Of a stretch of 64,000 bases of DNA, positions 36,046-44,095 are shown one piece after another; position 1 is the first letter of the stretch, and each line of letters begins with the position of its first letter. Made by a program: the position numbers and the translations under genes. Below the pieces are notes generated by a model. That model was not told the DNA's origin, made no database searches, and saw only the letters and a list, made by a program, of their open reading frames with translations. This stretch comes from Aliikangiella sp965214955 (GTDB lineage: Bacteria > Pseudomonadota > Gammaproteobacteria > Enterobacterales > Kangiellaceae): NCBI GenBank assembly GCA_965214955.1, contig CBDCCU010000007.1, forward strand, positions 124,001 to 188,000. The letters run 5' to 3'.

Positions 36046-37336
36046 GAGTGTTAGAAATTCTGTGTCATTCAACTAAACTCTTAAAAAAGAGGAATGACAC
36101 ATTATGGAAAAATCATTTGATTTAGAAAAAGCATTAAAAGAATTACAGTCAGGTAAACCAATAACCGGTAAAGGTGGAGTGCTTACTCCATTGATTAAAC
36201 AGCTGACTGAAGCGGCTCTCAATGCTGAGCTAGTTGCTCATTTAGACGATGATGAGCAACCGAATCGTAAGAATGGCACGACAGCCAAAACAATTAAGTC
36301 TTCTCATGGTAATTTTGAGCTCAATACGCCTCGTGATCGCGCAGGTAGTTTTGAGCCGAAAATCATTAAAAAGCATCAAACAACGCTCACCGATGAAATC
36401 GAAACGAAAATACTTTCACTTTTTTCTCATGGTATGAGTTACCGAGATATTACACAAAATTTGACCGATTTGTATGGTGTCAACATATCCACTGCAACAC
36501 TCAGCAATATTACCGATAAGCTTATTCCTGAGCTTAAAAACTGGCAACAACGGCCATTAGAAAGCCACTATCCTTTTGTTTGGCTCGATGCCATTCATTA
36601 TAAAGTGAAAGACCAAGGACGCTATGTTAGCAAGGCCATCTATACCGTTCTCGGACTAAAACTTGATGGCACAAAAGAGATATTAGGGCTTTACTTATCA
36701 GAAAATGAAGGCGCTAATTTCTGGTTATCTGTGCTAACCGACATGAGCCATCGTGGCGTTCAAGACATTCTCATTGCCTGCGTAGATGGTCTAACAGGCT
36801 TTCCTGAAACGATTAATAGTTGCTATCCTAATACCGAAGTACAACTTTGCATTATTCATCAAATTCGCAACTCGATGAAATATGTGGCTTCAAAAAATCA
36901 AAAGGCTTTTATGGCTGACTTAAAACCGGTTTATCGTGCTGTTTCCAAACAAGCGGCTGAGCAAGCGCTCGATGAGTTAGAAACTAAATGGGGCAAACAA
37001 TATCCTATTGTGCTCAAATCCTGGCGCAGAAAGTGGGATAACTTGTCGGTTTTCTTTAAATATCCAGAGCCAATACGCAAAGTTATTTACACGACCAATG
37101 CAATTGAATCGGTGCACCGCCAGTTTAGAAAGCTCACCAAAACCAAAGGCGCATTTCCTAATGAAAATAGTCTGCTAAAATTACTGTATTCTGGCATTGG
37201 GAATATGACGAAGAAATGGACAATGCCAATCCAAAATTGGAATTTGACATTGTCGCAACTGGCTATTTATTTTGAAGGTCGTCTTGACGACGTTTTAGAT
37301 ATTTAGCATTCACTGACACAGAATTCTAAACGGTCT
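36046..37336 (+). mobile_element. IS256-type insertion sequence
   Basis: An element of about 1.29 kb with imperfect terminal inverted repeats: the left end carries GTTAGAAATTCTGTGTCA and the right end, on the opposite strand, GTTTAGAATTCTGTGTCA. CCAAAGAAGGG occurs on both sides (36035-36045 and 37337-37347), so the target duplication includes about 8-9 bp of it, as expected for IS256. It carries one complete transposase and was inserted about 20 bp after the hybrid sensor's stop, leaving that gene intact. The clean duplication suggests a fairly recent insertion. Confidence 0.9.
36104..37306 (+). CDS. IS256-family transposase (mutator type)
   Basis: A full-length 400-residue DDE transposase. 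The N-terminal half has KNGTTAKTIKS and the helix-turn-helix region (FSHGMSYRDITQNLTDLYG). Catalytic residues are in VWLDAIHYKV (first D), LIACVDGLTGFPE (second D) and near TTNAIESVHRQFRK (E), typical of the mutator superfamily. The frame is intact, so the element may be active. A GAGGAATG ribosome-binding site precedes the ATG. Confidence 0.95.
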   Translation: MEKSFDLEKALKELQSGKPITGKGGVLTPLIKQLTEAALNAELVAHLDDDEQPNRKNGTTAKTIKSSHGNFELNTPRDRAGSFEPKIIKKHQTTLTDEIETKILSLFSHGMSYRDITQNLTDLYGVNISTATLSNITDKLIPELKNWQQRPLESHYPFVWLDAIHYKVKDQGRYVSKAIYTVLGLKLDGTKEILGLYLSENEGANFWLSVLTDMSHRGVQDILIACVDGLTGFPETINSCYPNTEVQLCIIHQIRNSMKYVASKNQKAFMADLKPVYRAVSKQAAEQALDELETKWGKQYPIVLKSWRRKWDNLSVFFKYPEPIRKVIYTTNAIESVHRQFRKLTKTKGAFPNENSLLKLLYSGIGNMTKKWTMPIQNWNLTLSQLAIYFEGRLDDVLDI

Positions 37337-37392
37337 CCAAAGAAGGGAAACAATAATCATTGCCCCCCTCCTTAGCTACTTACAAGACAATT

Positions 37393-38022
37393 TTAGTTTT
37401 CTGACTCACAAACTTCATCAATTCCACCTAAGCCTTGACAAATAGCTAGGTTACTTACACTAACATTCTTCGATGTTTCAGTAACATTTCCATCATCATC
37501 AGTAACTTTGAAAGTTACATTGTAAGTAGAGCTATACTCTCCAAATTTCACCTTTAATTCATGGTATCTATTAGGAACACTAACTCCATCAATGAATACT
37601 TCCTCTGATACTACATATCCATCTCTGTCACTTGATTCAAAATCTACTACTTTTACACCTTGTTCATATGTTCCATCACCAGCATCAACATTGTGCTCTT
37701 TTATTACAGCCTTTGGTGTATATTCACAAACTTGTATTGTTTCTGTTCCAAAACGAGAAAAAGGAACATCTGCAAAACACTCATACCTTGAACCATTAAT
37801 ATATTCACTCAGCAAAGCTCTTGATGAACGCGTTAATTGAATATATTCACTCAGCTGATAAAGAACTCCTGATACTTCAACACTACAATATGACCACCCC
37901 TCGTACAAAGCCACTTGTACGCTTGTAGTTTCACAATTAACAGGTTCATCCCCATCAGCAACTGCATTCCCTGCAAACAAAATCAATACTGTAGTTATTA
38001 AAGTGTTTTTAATTAGTTTCAT
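37393..38022 (-). CDS. Exported protein of unknown function
   Basis: A 209-residue protein whose start ATG 38022 follows GAGGAG; an upstream in-frame ATG would overlap that site. The signal peptide (KLIKNTLITTVLILFAGNAVA) is cleaved near residue 22. The mature protein has several cysteines. Its C-terminal half (YEQGVKVVDFESSDRDGYV to VTFKVTDDDGNVTETSKNVS) looks like a beta-sandwich of the PKD/Ig type seen in secreted proteins. No family is assigned. It sits beyond the IS256 element, on the opposite strand to the hybrid sensor. Confidence 0.7.
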   Translation of the reverse strand: MKLIKNTLITTVLILFAGNAVADGDEPVNCETTSVQVALYEGWSYCSVEVSGVLYQLSEYIQLTRSSRALLSEYINGSRYECFADVPFSRFGTETIQVCEYTPKAVIKEHNVDAGDGTYEQGVKVVDFESSDRDGYVVSEEVFIDGVSVPNRYHELKVKFGEYSSTYNVTFKVTDDDGNVTETSKNVSVSNLAICQGLGGIDEVCESEN

Positions 38023-38037
38023 TTGTAATCTCCTCAA

Positions 38038-38355
38038 TAATAGTTCAAATGAAACACAACATTACAACCATACTTTGATTATAGATTATTGAAATCCTGA
38101 CATTTAATGGTAATACTTTGACATTTTTAAATTGCAATGTGCTTAAAAGGTTTATTGAGATAGCAGTATTGAACAAGCGAAATAGATTTAGTATAGGTAC
38201 TCTCAACGTATTTAATTGAAATAGAAGTCCATAGTACACTAACAAAAACAAAACTTAATTCGAGCTCAATTAATTTAAATAATCTCAAGCAACTAAACTA
38301 CCAAGCTCCGTAAGTGAAAAAGCAGCTACAGGTATATGTGTTCGAGCCCGAAAAC
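38038..38355. other. Gene-free stretch downstream of the tRNA-Ser terminator
   Basis: About 320 bp of AT-rich sequence between the exported protein gene and the tRNA-Ser terminator. The only open frame (minus, 38045-38251) has no ribosome-binding site or family features and overlaps the likely promoter of the exported protein; I do not call it. No repeat or operator was recognised. Confidence 0.4.
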
Positions 38356-38386
38356 AAAAAAGCCCGCTATAAATAGCGGGCTTTTT
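38356..38386 (-). terminator. Terminator of tRNA-Ser
   Basis: AAAAAGCCCGCTAT and ATAGCGGGCTTTTT flank a short loop. Read on the minus strand, directly after the tRNA, it ends in a T tract. Confidence 0.8.
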
Positions 38387-38391
38387 AAATA

Positions 38392-38482
38392 TGGCGGAGA
38401 GATAGGGATTCGAACCCTAGATGGGCTATTAACCCATGCCGGTTTTCAAGACCGGTGCATTCAACCGCTCTGCCATCTCTCC
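38392..38482 (-). tRNA. tRNA-Ser (anticodon UGA)
   Basis: Minus strand: acceptor stem GGAGAGA/TCTCTCC, discriminator G and encoded CCA (38392-38394). The D-arm is GCAGAGCGGTTGAATGC, the anticodon loop CTTGAAA gives UGA, and a long variable arm (CATGGGTTAATAGCCCATC) and T-arm GGTTCGAATCC follow. The long variable arm confirms a class II serine tRNA. Confidence 0.97.
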
Positions 38483-38723
38483 GTTGAGGCGCGAATATTA
38501 CAAGATTCTGAGCATTTGTAAAAGGTTTATTTAAGGATTTTTTAATAATTTTTTACTATTTCTTTCAATTTGGTTAATGAATAATCAACATTATGTAAAA
38601 TCACCGAATATACTTGACCAATAGGGTTGGTTTCTTTATTTTAATCCTTATTATTAGTAGTATATACAAATAATATAACCAACTCTCTTAACTTGAGTTT
38701 TATTTACTAAACAGGAGTTTTAC

Positions 38724-39407
38724 ATGCAATCTCAATCACCGGTAATCGAAAGAACTCGTGGTGGCTCAATAGAAATCAACAAAGTTCTCAAGAATGCCTA
38801 TTTACTGCTGTCTGCAACCCTCTTATTTAGTGCGGCTATGGCGGGTGTTGCTATTGCCATGAATGTTGCGCCAATTAATCCATTTATCTACTTAGCGGTT
38901 ATTTTTGGTATTAGCTTTGTTCTCTCTAAAACGGCTAATAGCTCAATGGGCTTAGTGGTTACTTTTGCTTTCACAGGCTTTTTAGGCTTTTACGCAGGCC
39001 CTATTGTTAGCATTTATGCATCAACCTTTGGTTCGCAAATTGTTGTCCAAGCACTCGCGGGCACTGGCTTAATCTTTTTTGCTTTATCGGGCTATGTACT
39101 AACGACTAAAAAAGACTTCTCTTTTATGCGCGGCTTTTTATTCGCAGGCTTAATGGTTGCTCTTGTTGCCAGTATTGGTTATTTCTTAGGTAGCTACTTC
39201 TTCGGATGGTACGTGTCTGGTCTTTCTGTAGCGCTATCAGCTTTATTTGTATTATTAATGTCAGGTTTTATCCTTTATGACACCAGCTCTATTATGCGCG
39301 GTGAGCAAACTAACTACATTTTAGCCACTGTTAGTATGTACATGAACATTTATGTATTGTTTATGCACCTGCTTAACTTGCTTTCTGCTTTCTCTGGCGA
39401 TGATTAA
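38724..39407 (+). CDS. yccA: Bax inhibitor-1/YccA-family membrane protein
   Basis: A 227-residue inner-membrane protein with about seven hydrophobic segments after a short cytoplasmic N-terminus (VLKNAYLLLSATLLFSAAMA; FIYLAVIFGISFVL; and so on). The last loop has YDTSSIMRGEQTNYI, typical of the BI-1 family. In E. coli YccA binds and modulates the FtsH protease; the same role is a family-level inference. It is monocistronic, with AGGAG before the ATG and a strong terminator after it. Confidence 0.88.
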   Translation: MQSQSPVIERTRGGSIEINKVLKNAYLLLSATLLFSAAMAGVAIAMNVAPINPFIYLAVIFGISFVLSKTANSSMGLVVTFAFTGFLGFYAGPIVSIYASTFGSQIVVQALAGTGLIFFALSGYVLTTKKDFSFMRGFLFAGLMVALVASIGYFLGSYFFGWYVSGLSVALSALFVLLMSGFILYDTSSIMRGEQTNYILATVSMYMNIYVLFMHLLNLLSAFSGDD

Positions 39408-39448
39408 TAGAATAAATTCTATTAATCTCTAGCTTTTAAGTAAGCATA

Positions 39449-39480
39449 AAAAAACCGATAACATTGTTATCGGTTTTTTC
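39449..39480. terminator. Terminator between yccA-like gene and gdhA
   Basis: AAAAAACCGATAACA-TTGTTATCGGTTTTTT: a strong stem with A and T runs, bidirectional between the convergent genes. Confidence 0.9.
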
Positions 39481-39534
39481 GTTTAAGGCTTTAAGTAAGT
39501 AATACTTTTAATTAATGCCTTTTAGGCGGTCTAA

Positions 39535-40881
39535 CTAAAGAACACCGTATGCAAGCATGGCATTAGCCACTTTTACAAAACCAGCCACATTAGCGCCTTT
39601 TACATAATCAACATAATCGCCTTTATCACCATATTGTAGACACTTACCATGAATACCCGCCATAATGTCTTTAAGCTTTTCATCTAACTGCTCGCGAGTC
39701 CACGATAAACGCTGGCTATTTTGCGACATCTCTAAGCCCGATACAGCAACACCGCCAGCATTAGAAGCTTTACCCGGTGCATAAAGCACTTTAGCTGCAT
39801 GGAATACACGAATAGCATCAATCATAGTTGGCATATTTGCACCTTCTGAAATGGCTTTCACACCATTGGCAACTAATTTTTCTGCATCTTCTTTTTGAAT
39901 TTCATTTTGAGTAGCACAAGGTAGCGCAACATCACATTTAATGCCCCAAGGCTTTTGACCTTCAAAATACTCAACACCATATTTTTCGGCATATTCTTTA
40001 ATGCGTCCACGTTTTACGGTTTTAAGCTCGATAATATAAGCCAATTTTTCTGCATCAATGCCCGCAGGATCATAAATAAAACCTGCTGAATCAGACATAG
40101 TGACAACTTTACCACCAAGCTGAGTAATTTTTTCAGCCGCATATTGAGCAACATTACCCGATCCAGAAATAACTGCTGTTTTACCTTTAAGCGAATCACC
40201 TGAATGTTTTAGCATTAGATCTAAAAAGTAAACTGCTCCATAACCTGTTGCTTCGGTACGAATTAAACTACCGCCAAATTCAAGTGATTTGCCTGTTAAA
40301 GTACCAGTAAACTCATTTTGAAGGCGTTTATATTGACCAAATAAATAACCAATTTCACGTGCGCCAACACCAATATCACCAGCAGGAACGTCTCGGTTAG
40401 GGCCAATGTGTTTATGTAGCTCGGTCATAAAGCTTTGACAAAAACGCATCACTTCGCGATCAGAGCGACCTTTAGGATCAAAGTCAGATCCGCCTTTACC
40501 ACCGCCCATTGGCAAGGTTGTTAAGCTATTTTTAAAAACTTGCTCAAAGCCTAAAAATTTTAAAATACTTTGATTAACCGAAGGGTGGAAACGTAAACCC
40601 CCTTTATATGGCCCAATAGCGCTATTATATTGCACGCGATAACCACGGTTAACCCTAATATGCCCGTCATCATCTTCCCAGCATACGCGGAAAGAGACAA
40701 TGCGATCAGGCTCTACCATTCTTTCAAGAATAGCAGCTTGGTTGTAACGTGGGTTTTCATTAATAAATGGAACAATATCTTCAGCGACTTCTTGTACAGC
40801 CTGATGAAATTCAATTTCACCTGGATTACGACGCTTAATTTTATCCATAAAAGATTCAAGATCGATTTGCTTATTAGCCAT
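39535..40881 (-). CDS. gdhA: NADP-type glutamate dehydrogenase
   Basis: Interconverts 2-oxoglutarate plus ammonia with glutamate. The 448-residue length and motifs fit the hexameric small GDH. They include YNSAIGPYKGGLRFHPSV, the catalytic Lys in LPMGGGKGGSDFDPKGRSD, PAGDIGVGAREIGYLFGQY and the nucleotide-binding SGSGNVAQYAAEK. The NADP preference is inferred from family type. It has a single-gene context with a roughly 200-bp upstream region. Confidence 0.95.
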   Translation of the reverse strand: MANKQIDLESFMDKIKRRNPGEIEFHQAVQEVAEDIVPFINENPRYNQAAILERMVEPDRIVSFRVCWEDDDGHIRVNRGYRVQYNSAIGPYKGGLRFHPSVNQSILKFLGFEQVFKNSLTTLPMGGGKGGSDFDPKGRSDREVMRFCQSFMTELHKHIGPNRDVPAGDIGVGAREIGYLFGQYKRLQNEFTGTLTGKSLEFGGSLIRTEATGYGAVYFLDLMLKHSGDSLKGKTAVISGSGNVAQYAAEKITQLGGKVVTMSDSAGFIYDPAGIDAEKLAYIIELKTVKRGRIKEYAEKYGVEYFEGQKPWGIKCDVALPCATQNEIQKEDAEKLVANGVKAISEGANMPTMIDAIRVFHAAKVLYAPGKASNAGGVAVSGLEMSQNSQRLSWTREQLDEKLKDIMAGIHGKCLQYGDKGDYVDYVKGANVAGFVKVANAMLAYGVL

Positions 40882-41087
40882 AGTATTTACTCATAGTGGT
40901 TTTCATATTTAGCCGATACCTAAAATAACGACTCAAATTTATTTGGCACGAATTATCTATCTCATTTTTAGCAAAAGAGATTAGACCAGTATGATATTTC
41001 GACAAAAATGTTAAAAACTTGATTTAGATTAAGCCTTAGTTGAAAATTAACAACTTATTCATTCAATAGTAGCTTTAAAACACAATA

Positions 41088-41483
41088 ATGCGTCATTTTC
41101 TTGTTTTAGTAACAGGCTCCCCCACTCATTCACAAGCCCACCTTTCTGCAATTCGGTTTGTTAGTGCCGCACTTGCCAAAGGGAACAAAATCAGTCAAAT
41201 ATTCTTCTACCAAGATGCGGTTCATGTTGCTAATAAAATGATACTAAAACCACAAGATGAAGCCCAACTAATGGCGCAATGGAAGGCTATCAGCAATAAG
41301 CATAATATTGAGTTACAGGTTTGCGTTGCTGCGGCAAACAGGCGTGGTGTGATCAATGAAGAAGAAGCAAGCATTAATAATATTGATTCAACTAGTATTG
41401 ACTCCGACTTCAAAATACTTGGGCTTGGTCAGCTTGCCTCGCGCTTAAATGATGTTTCAACTAAACTGATTCAGTTTAAGTAG
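41088..41483 (+). CDS. tusD: Sulfurtransferase TusD (DsrE family)
   Basis: A 131-residue subunit of the TusBCD complex that relays persulfide sulfur from TusA to TusE for 2-thiouridine in tRNA wobble positions. The fold motif FLVLVTGSPTHSQAH and the active cysteine in LQVCVAAANRRGV are visible. It is first in a tightly packed tusD-C-B-E operon. Confidence 0.93.
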   Translation: MRHFLVLVTGSPTHSQAHLSAIRFVSAALAKGNKISQIFFYQDAVHVANKMILKPQDEAQLMAQWKAISNKHNIELQVCVAAANRRGVINEEEASINNIDSTSIDSDFKILGLGQLASRLNDVSTKLIQFK

Positions 41484-41491
41484 GTGATAAA

Positions 41492-41860
41492 ATGGAGTCT
41501 AAATTACTCACAACAACTATTATCATTAAAACCCCGCCATTTAGTGATATTAGCGGTAAAGAAGGTATCGACTTAGCTTTAGTTTGCGCGGCTTTTGAGC
41601 AAAATACTCAGCTTATTTTTACAGAAGCAGGTATATTACATTTAATTAATGAACAAAGTAGCGAAGCAATTAACGATAAACTTCACGATAAAATTCTAAA
41701 AGCCCTTGAGTTTTATGAAATAGAAACCATTTATTGCGACCAAGCTGCATTATCAAACTATTCAATTGATAAAGCTCAATTAATTAACAATATTAAGCTT
41801 GTCTCCACTAAAGAGATAGCAAACTTAGTTTCACAATCTAATCATACGGTTACTTTTTAA
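41492..41860 (+). CDS. tusC: Sulfurtransferase complex subunit TusC
   Basis: A 122-residue DsrF-like subunit of TusBCD. The signature IIIKTPPFSDISGKEGIDLAL is at the N-terminus. It follows tusD by 8 bp, and its stop overlaps the tusB start (TAATG), so translation is coupled. Confidence 0.9.
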   Translation: MESKLLTTTIIIKTPPFSDISGKEGIDLALVCAAFEQNTQLIFTEAGILHLINEQSSEAINDKLHDKILKALEFYEIETIYCDQAALSNYSIDKAQLINNIKLVSTKEIANLVSQSNHTVTF

Positions 41861-42132
41861 TGAGCCAGCTTTACATTTTAAGCAATCACCATTCGGTCAG
41901 TGAGCTAAATAATGAGCTTTTCTCCGATGCTGAGTCGTTATTATTAATTGCCGATGGCGTACTTGCCAGTTTAAATAATACTTTTAAAGAAAGTAAAAAA
42001 ATCATTTATGCCCTAAAACCCGATTGTGACAGCCGAGGCATAACGAGTAATATTCCTTCTTATATTCAGCTAATTAGTGATGATGAAATGGTAGATTTGT
42101 GCAATAAAGCCGAACAAATAGTGAGCTGGTAA
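41860..42132 (+). CDS. tusB: Sulfurtransferase complex subunit TusB
   Basis: A 90-residue DsrH-like protein, the smallest TusBCD subunit. LLLIADGVLASL is the recognisable core. It overlaps tusC by one base and tusE by one base (TAATG at both junctions), so the three products are probably made in equal amounts. Confidence 0.88.
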   Translation: MSQLYILSNHHSVSELNNELFSDAESLLLIADGVLASLNNTFKESKKIIYALKPDCDSRGITSNIPSYIQLISDDEMVDLCNKAEQIVSW

Positions 42133-42464
42133 TGAATACATCGCTTTCATTAGATTCGTTAGAAACCGATCCTCAGGGGTACTTAAAAGATGCCAGTCTT
42201 TGGAGCGAGCATTTAGCCAAGCAAATTGCCGATAAAGAAGGGATTGAATTAACCGACGATCATTGGCAAGTGATCCGCTATGTTCGCCAGTTTTATGAAG
42301 AGTTTAATACCAGCCCCTCTATTAGACCCCTAGTGAAATATTTAGCTAATGTGTTGCCCAAAGAAAAAGCCAGCAGTTTATTTTTGCAGATTTTATTTCC
42401 TGAAGGTCCCGCTAAGCAAGCCACCAAAATTGCAGGTTTACCAAAACCTGCAAGATGCACTTAA
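42132..42464 (+). CDS. tusE: Sulfur carrier protein TusE (DsrC family)
   Basis: A 110-residue DsrC/TusE protein that takes sulfur from TusD and interacts with MnmA on tRNA. The family body (DHWQVIRYVRQFYEEFN, SIRPLVKYLA) is complete, and the C-terminus GLPKPARCT carries the essential penultimate cysteine. Only one C-terminal-arm Cys is present, as in TusE rather than the two-Cys DsrC of sulfur oxidisers. No dsrAB genes are present, which agrees. Confidence 0.93.
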   Translation: MNTSLSLDSLETDPQGYLKDASLWSEHLAKQIADKEGIELTDDHWQVIRYVRQFYEEFNTSPSIRPLVKYLANVLPKEKASSLFLQILFPEGPAKQATKIAGLPKPARCT

Positions 42465-42471
42465 GCTTAAA

Positions 42472-42493
42472 TATACCCGTTCTACTTCAACTA
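42472..42493 (+). mobile_element. Solo MITE terminal repeat after tusE
   Basis: TATACCCGTTCTACTTCAAC matches the MITE terminal repeat. It begins 8 bp after the tusE stop and 141 bp before mlaC, with no matching right end. Confidence 0.6.
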
Positions 42494-42633
42494 ATCGTTA
42501 TTTTTACACCGATTGTCATGATAAAATCACCTCAAGTATAAATTGGCTGAAACAATTCAGTTAAAATTCAGTCAGAACCACTAAACTAATCGTAAATCGT
42601 TGCACTTCATTAAATTAAGGAGCTAACCCAATA

Positions 42634-43218
42634 ATGAAAAAGCTAATTCAGGCAGCCATTATTTTATTCACATTTAGCACAACCGCTTTCGCACAAACCG
42701 ATCCAACAAGTTTTTTGCAGGATATGACCAAAACCATGGTTGGCGAAATTGAAGCCAACAAAGAAGCGTTAAAAGTTGATCCTAAAGTCGCTGAAAAACT
42801 GGTACGAGAGCACCTTTTACCCATAATTGACACAACAGCCTTTGCTAAAAGAACACTTGGCTCTAAGCTTTGGAAAACATTATCTGACGATCAAAAATCA
42901 CAATTTATTGACCGTTATATTAAAAGCGTTATTAACAAGTATGCAAAAGGTTTAAGTTTGTATGATGGTCAAGAATTTGAGTTTGCCAAAGCTGAAATTA
43001 GTAAAAAAGGCAATGCTAGGGTAAAAAGCCAACTTAAACAGTCAGGTTCAAAACCACTTAATATCTTCTACTACCTTCGCCCCAATAGCGACTCTTGGTT
43101 AATTACTAATATGCTTATAGATGGTGTAAACATCACCAAAAGCTATAAAACTCAATTTTTACCTAGAATTAAAGAAATTGGTTTTGATAAGTTTTTGCAA
43201 GAACTTGCGGCTAAGTAA
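42634..43218 (+). CDS. mlaC: MlaC-type periplasmic phospholipid-binding protein
   Basis: A 194-residue protein with a signal peptide (MKKLIQAAIILFTFSTTAFA, cleavage near residue 20) and the Tol_Tol_Ttg2/MlaC domain (VREHLLPIIDTTAFAKRTLG; DGVNITKSYKTQF). MlaC shuttles phospholipid between the outer-membrane MlaA complex and the inner-membrane MlaFEDB transporter. The usual mlaFEDB neighbours are absent, so this is an isolated copy, either displaced or a paralogue. AAGGAG precedes the ATG. Confidence 0.85.
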   Translation: MKKLIQAAIILFTFSTTAFAQTDPTSFLQDMTKTMVGEIEANKEALKVDPKVAEKLVREHLLPIIDTTAFAKRTLGSKLWKTLSDDQKSQFIDRYIKSVINKYAKGLSLYDGQEFEFAKAEISKKGNARVKSQLKQSGSKPLNIFYYLRPNSDSWLITNMLIDGVNITKSYKTQFLPRIKEIGFDKFLQELAAK

Positions 43219-43257
43219 TTATTTGTTTTTTGAAGGATTTATTTTAAATTCAAGAAT

Positions 43258-43334
43258 TGGTCGGAGCGAGAGGATTTGAACCTCCGACCACTTGCACCCC
43301 ATGCAAGTGCGCTACCAGGCTGCGCCACGCTCCG
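43258..43334 (-). tRNA. tRNA-Pro (anticodon GGG)
   Basis: Minus strand: acceptor CGGAGCG/CGCTCCG, encoded CCA, D-arm GCGCAGCCTGGTAGCGC and anticodon stem CTTGC/GCAAG. The loop ATGGGGT gives anticodon GGG, and the T-arm GGTTCGAATCC is standard. Confidence 0.96.
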
Positions 43335-43462
43335 ATTTGGTGTGAATTTTTCGATAACAAAAGTTGTTTAACTTAATTACCGAGGCGGGAATATTACCTT
43401 TTTTTTTAGACTTTGCAAGCAATCATTTAACCACTTGCAGATTTTTAAATGCGAATAACAAA

Positions 43463-43813
43463 TTAGTGGTTTAAAATCTTTAAAACACCCTCTAACTCGC
43501 TAATAATTGCTTGAATAGCTTGTGGATTTGGCTGAGCTTGTTCTTCTTCACTTTCTAGCTGTTGTCTTGCTCCACCAATGGTAAAGCCTTGATCGTAGAG
43601 CAACTCGCGAATTTCGCGAATAACAAGAACATCATCGCGTTGATAATAGCGTCGATTTCCACGGCGTTTAACGGGCTTAAGCTGCGGGAACTCTTGCTCC
43701 CAATACCTTAAAACATGCGGTTTAACCAAACATAATTCGCTTACCTCGCCTATGGTGAAGTAGCGTTTATCAGGAATTGGTAAGAGTTCGTTATTATTAC
43801 TTGCTTCCAGCAT
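43463..43813 (-). CDS. MerR-family transcriptional regulator
   Basis: A 116-residue DNA-binding protein with an N-terminal MerR winged helix (YFTIGEVSELCLVKPHVLRYW, then EQEFPQLKP and RGNRRYYQRDDV) and a short coiled C-terminus without metal-binding cysteines. It overlaps ihfA by 17 bp. This ihfA-merR pair is conserved in many gammaproteobacteria, but its target is not known to me. Confidence 0.9.
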   Translation of the reverse strand: MLEASNNNELLPIPDKRYFTIGEVSELCLVKPHVLRYWEQEFPQLKPVKRRGNRRYYQRDDVLVIREIRELLYDQGFTIGGARQQLESEEEQAQPNPQAIQAIISELEGVLKILNH

Positions 43814-44093
43814 AGGCCTCTACTCGGGCTTTTAATTTTTGACCAGGTCTAAAGGTTACCACCCGACGAGCGCTAATTGGAATTTCTTCGCCGGTTTTTG
43901 GGTTACGCCCAGGTCTTTGTTTTTTGTCTCTTAGGTCAAAGTTTCCAAAACCCGAAAGTTTAACCTGATTATTACTAGCTAGTGAGTTGCGGATCTCTTC
44001 GTAGAAACCCTCAACCATTTCTTTTGCTTCACGTTTGTTTAAACCTAAATCATCAAATAAACGTTCAGCCATATCTGCTTTGGTTAATGCCAT
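43797..44093 (-). CDS. ihfA: Integration host factor alpha subunit
   Basis: A 98-residue DNA-bending protein, the alpha partner of the IHF heterodimer. The beta-arm with GRNPKTGEEIPISARRVVTF and the N-terminal ALTKADMAERLFDDLGL are diagnostic of HimA. It lies 2 bp after pheT, the standard place for ihfA, and is probably co-transcribed with pheST. Confidence 0.96.
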   Translation of the reverse strand: MALTKADMAERLFDDLGLNKREAKEMVEGFYEEIRNSLASNNQVKLSGFGNFDLRDKKQRPGRNPKTGEEIPISARRVVTFRPGQKLKARVEAYAGSK

Positions 44094-44095
44094 AC

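Noticed and set aside
38045..38251. 68-residue open frame on the minus strand
   Set aside because: No ribosome-binding site, no recognisable features, low-complexity hydrophobic composition in AT-rich DNA, and it overlaps the upstream region of the exported-protein gene.
42349..42564. 71-residue open frame overlapping tusE
   Set aside because: Shadow frame of tusE running into the solo MITE end; no start signals.
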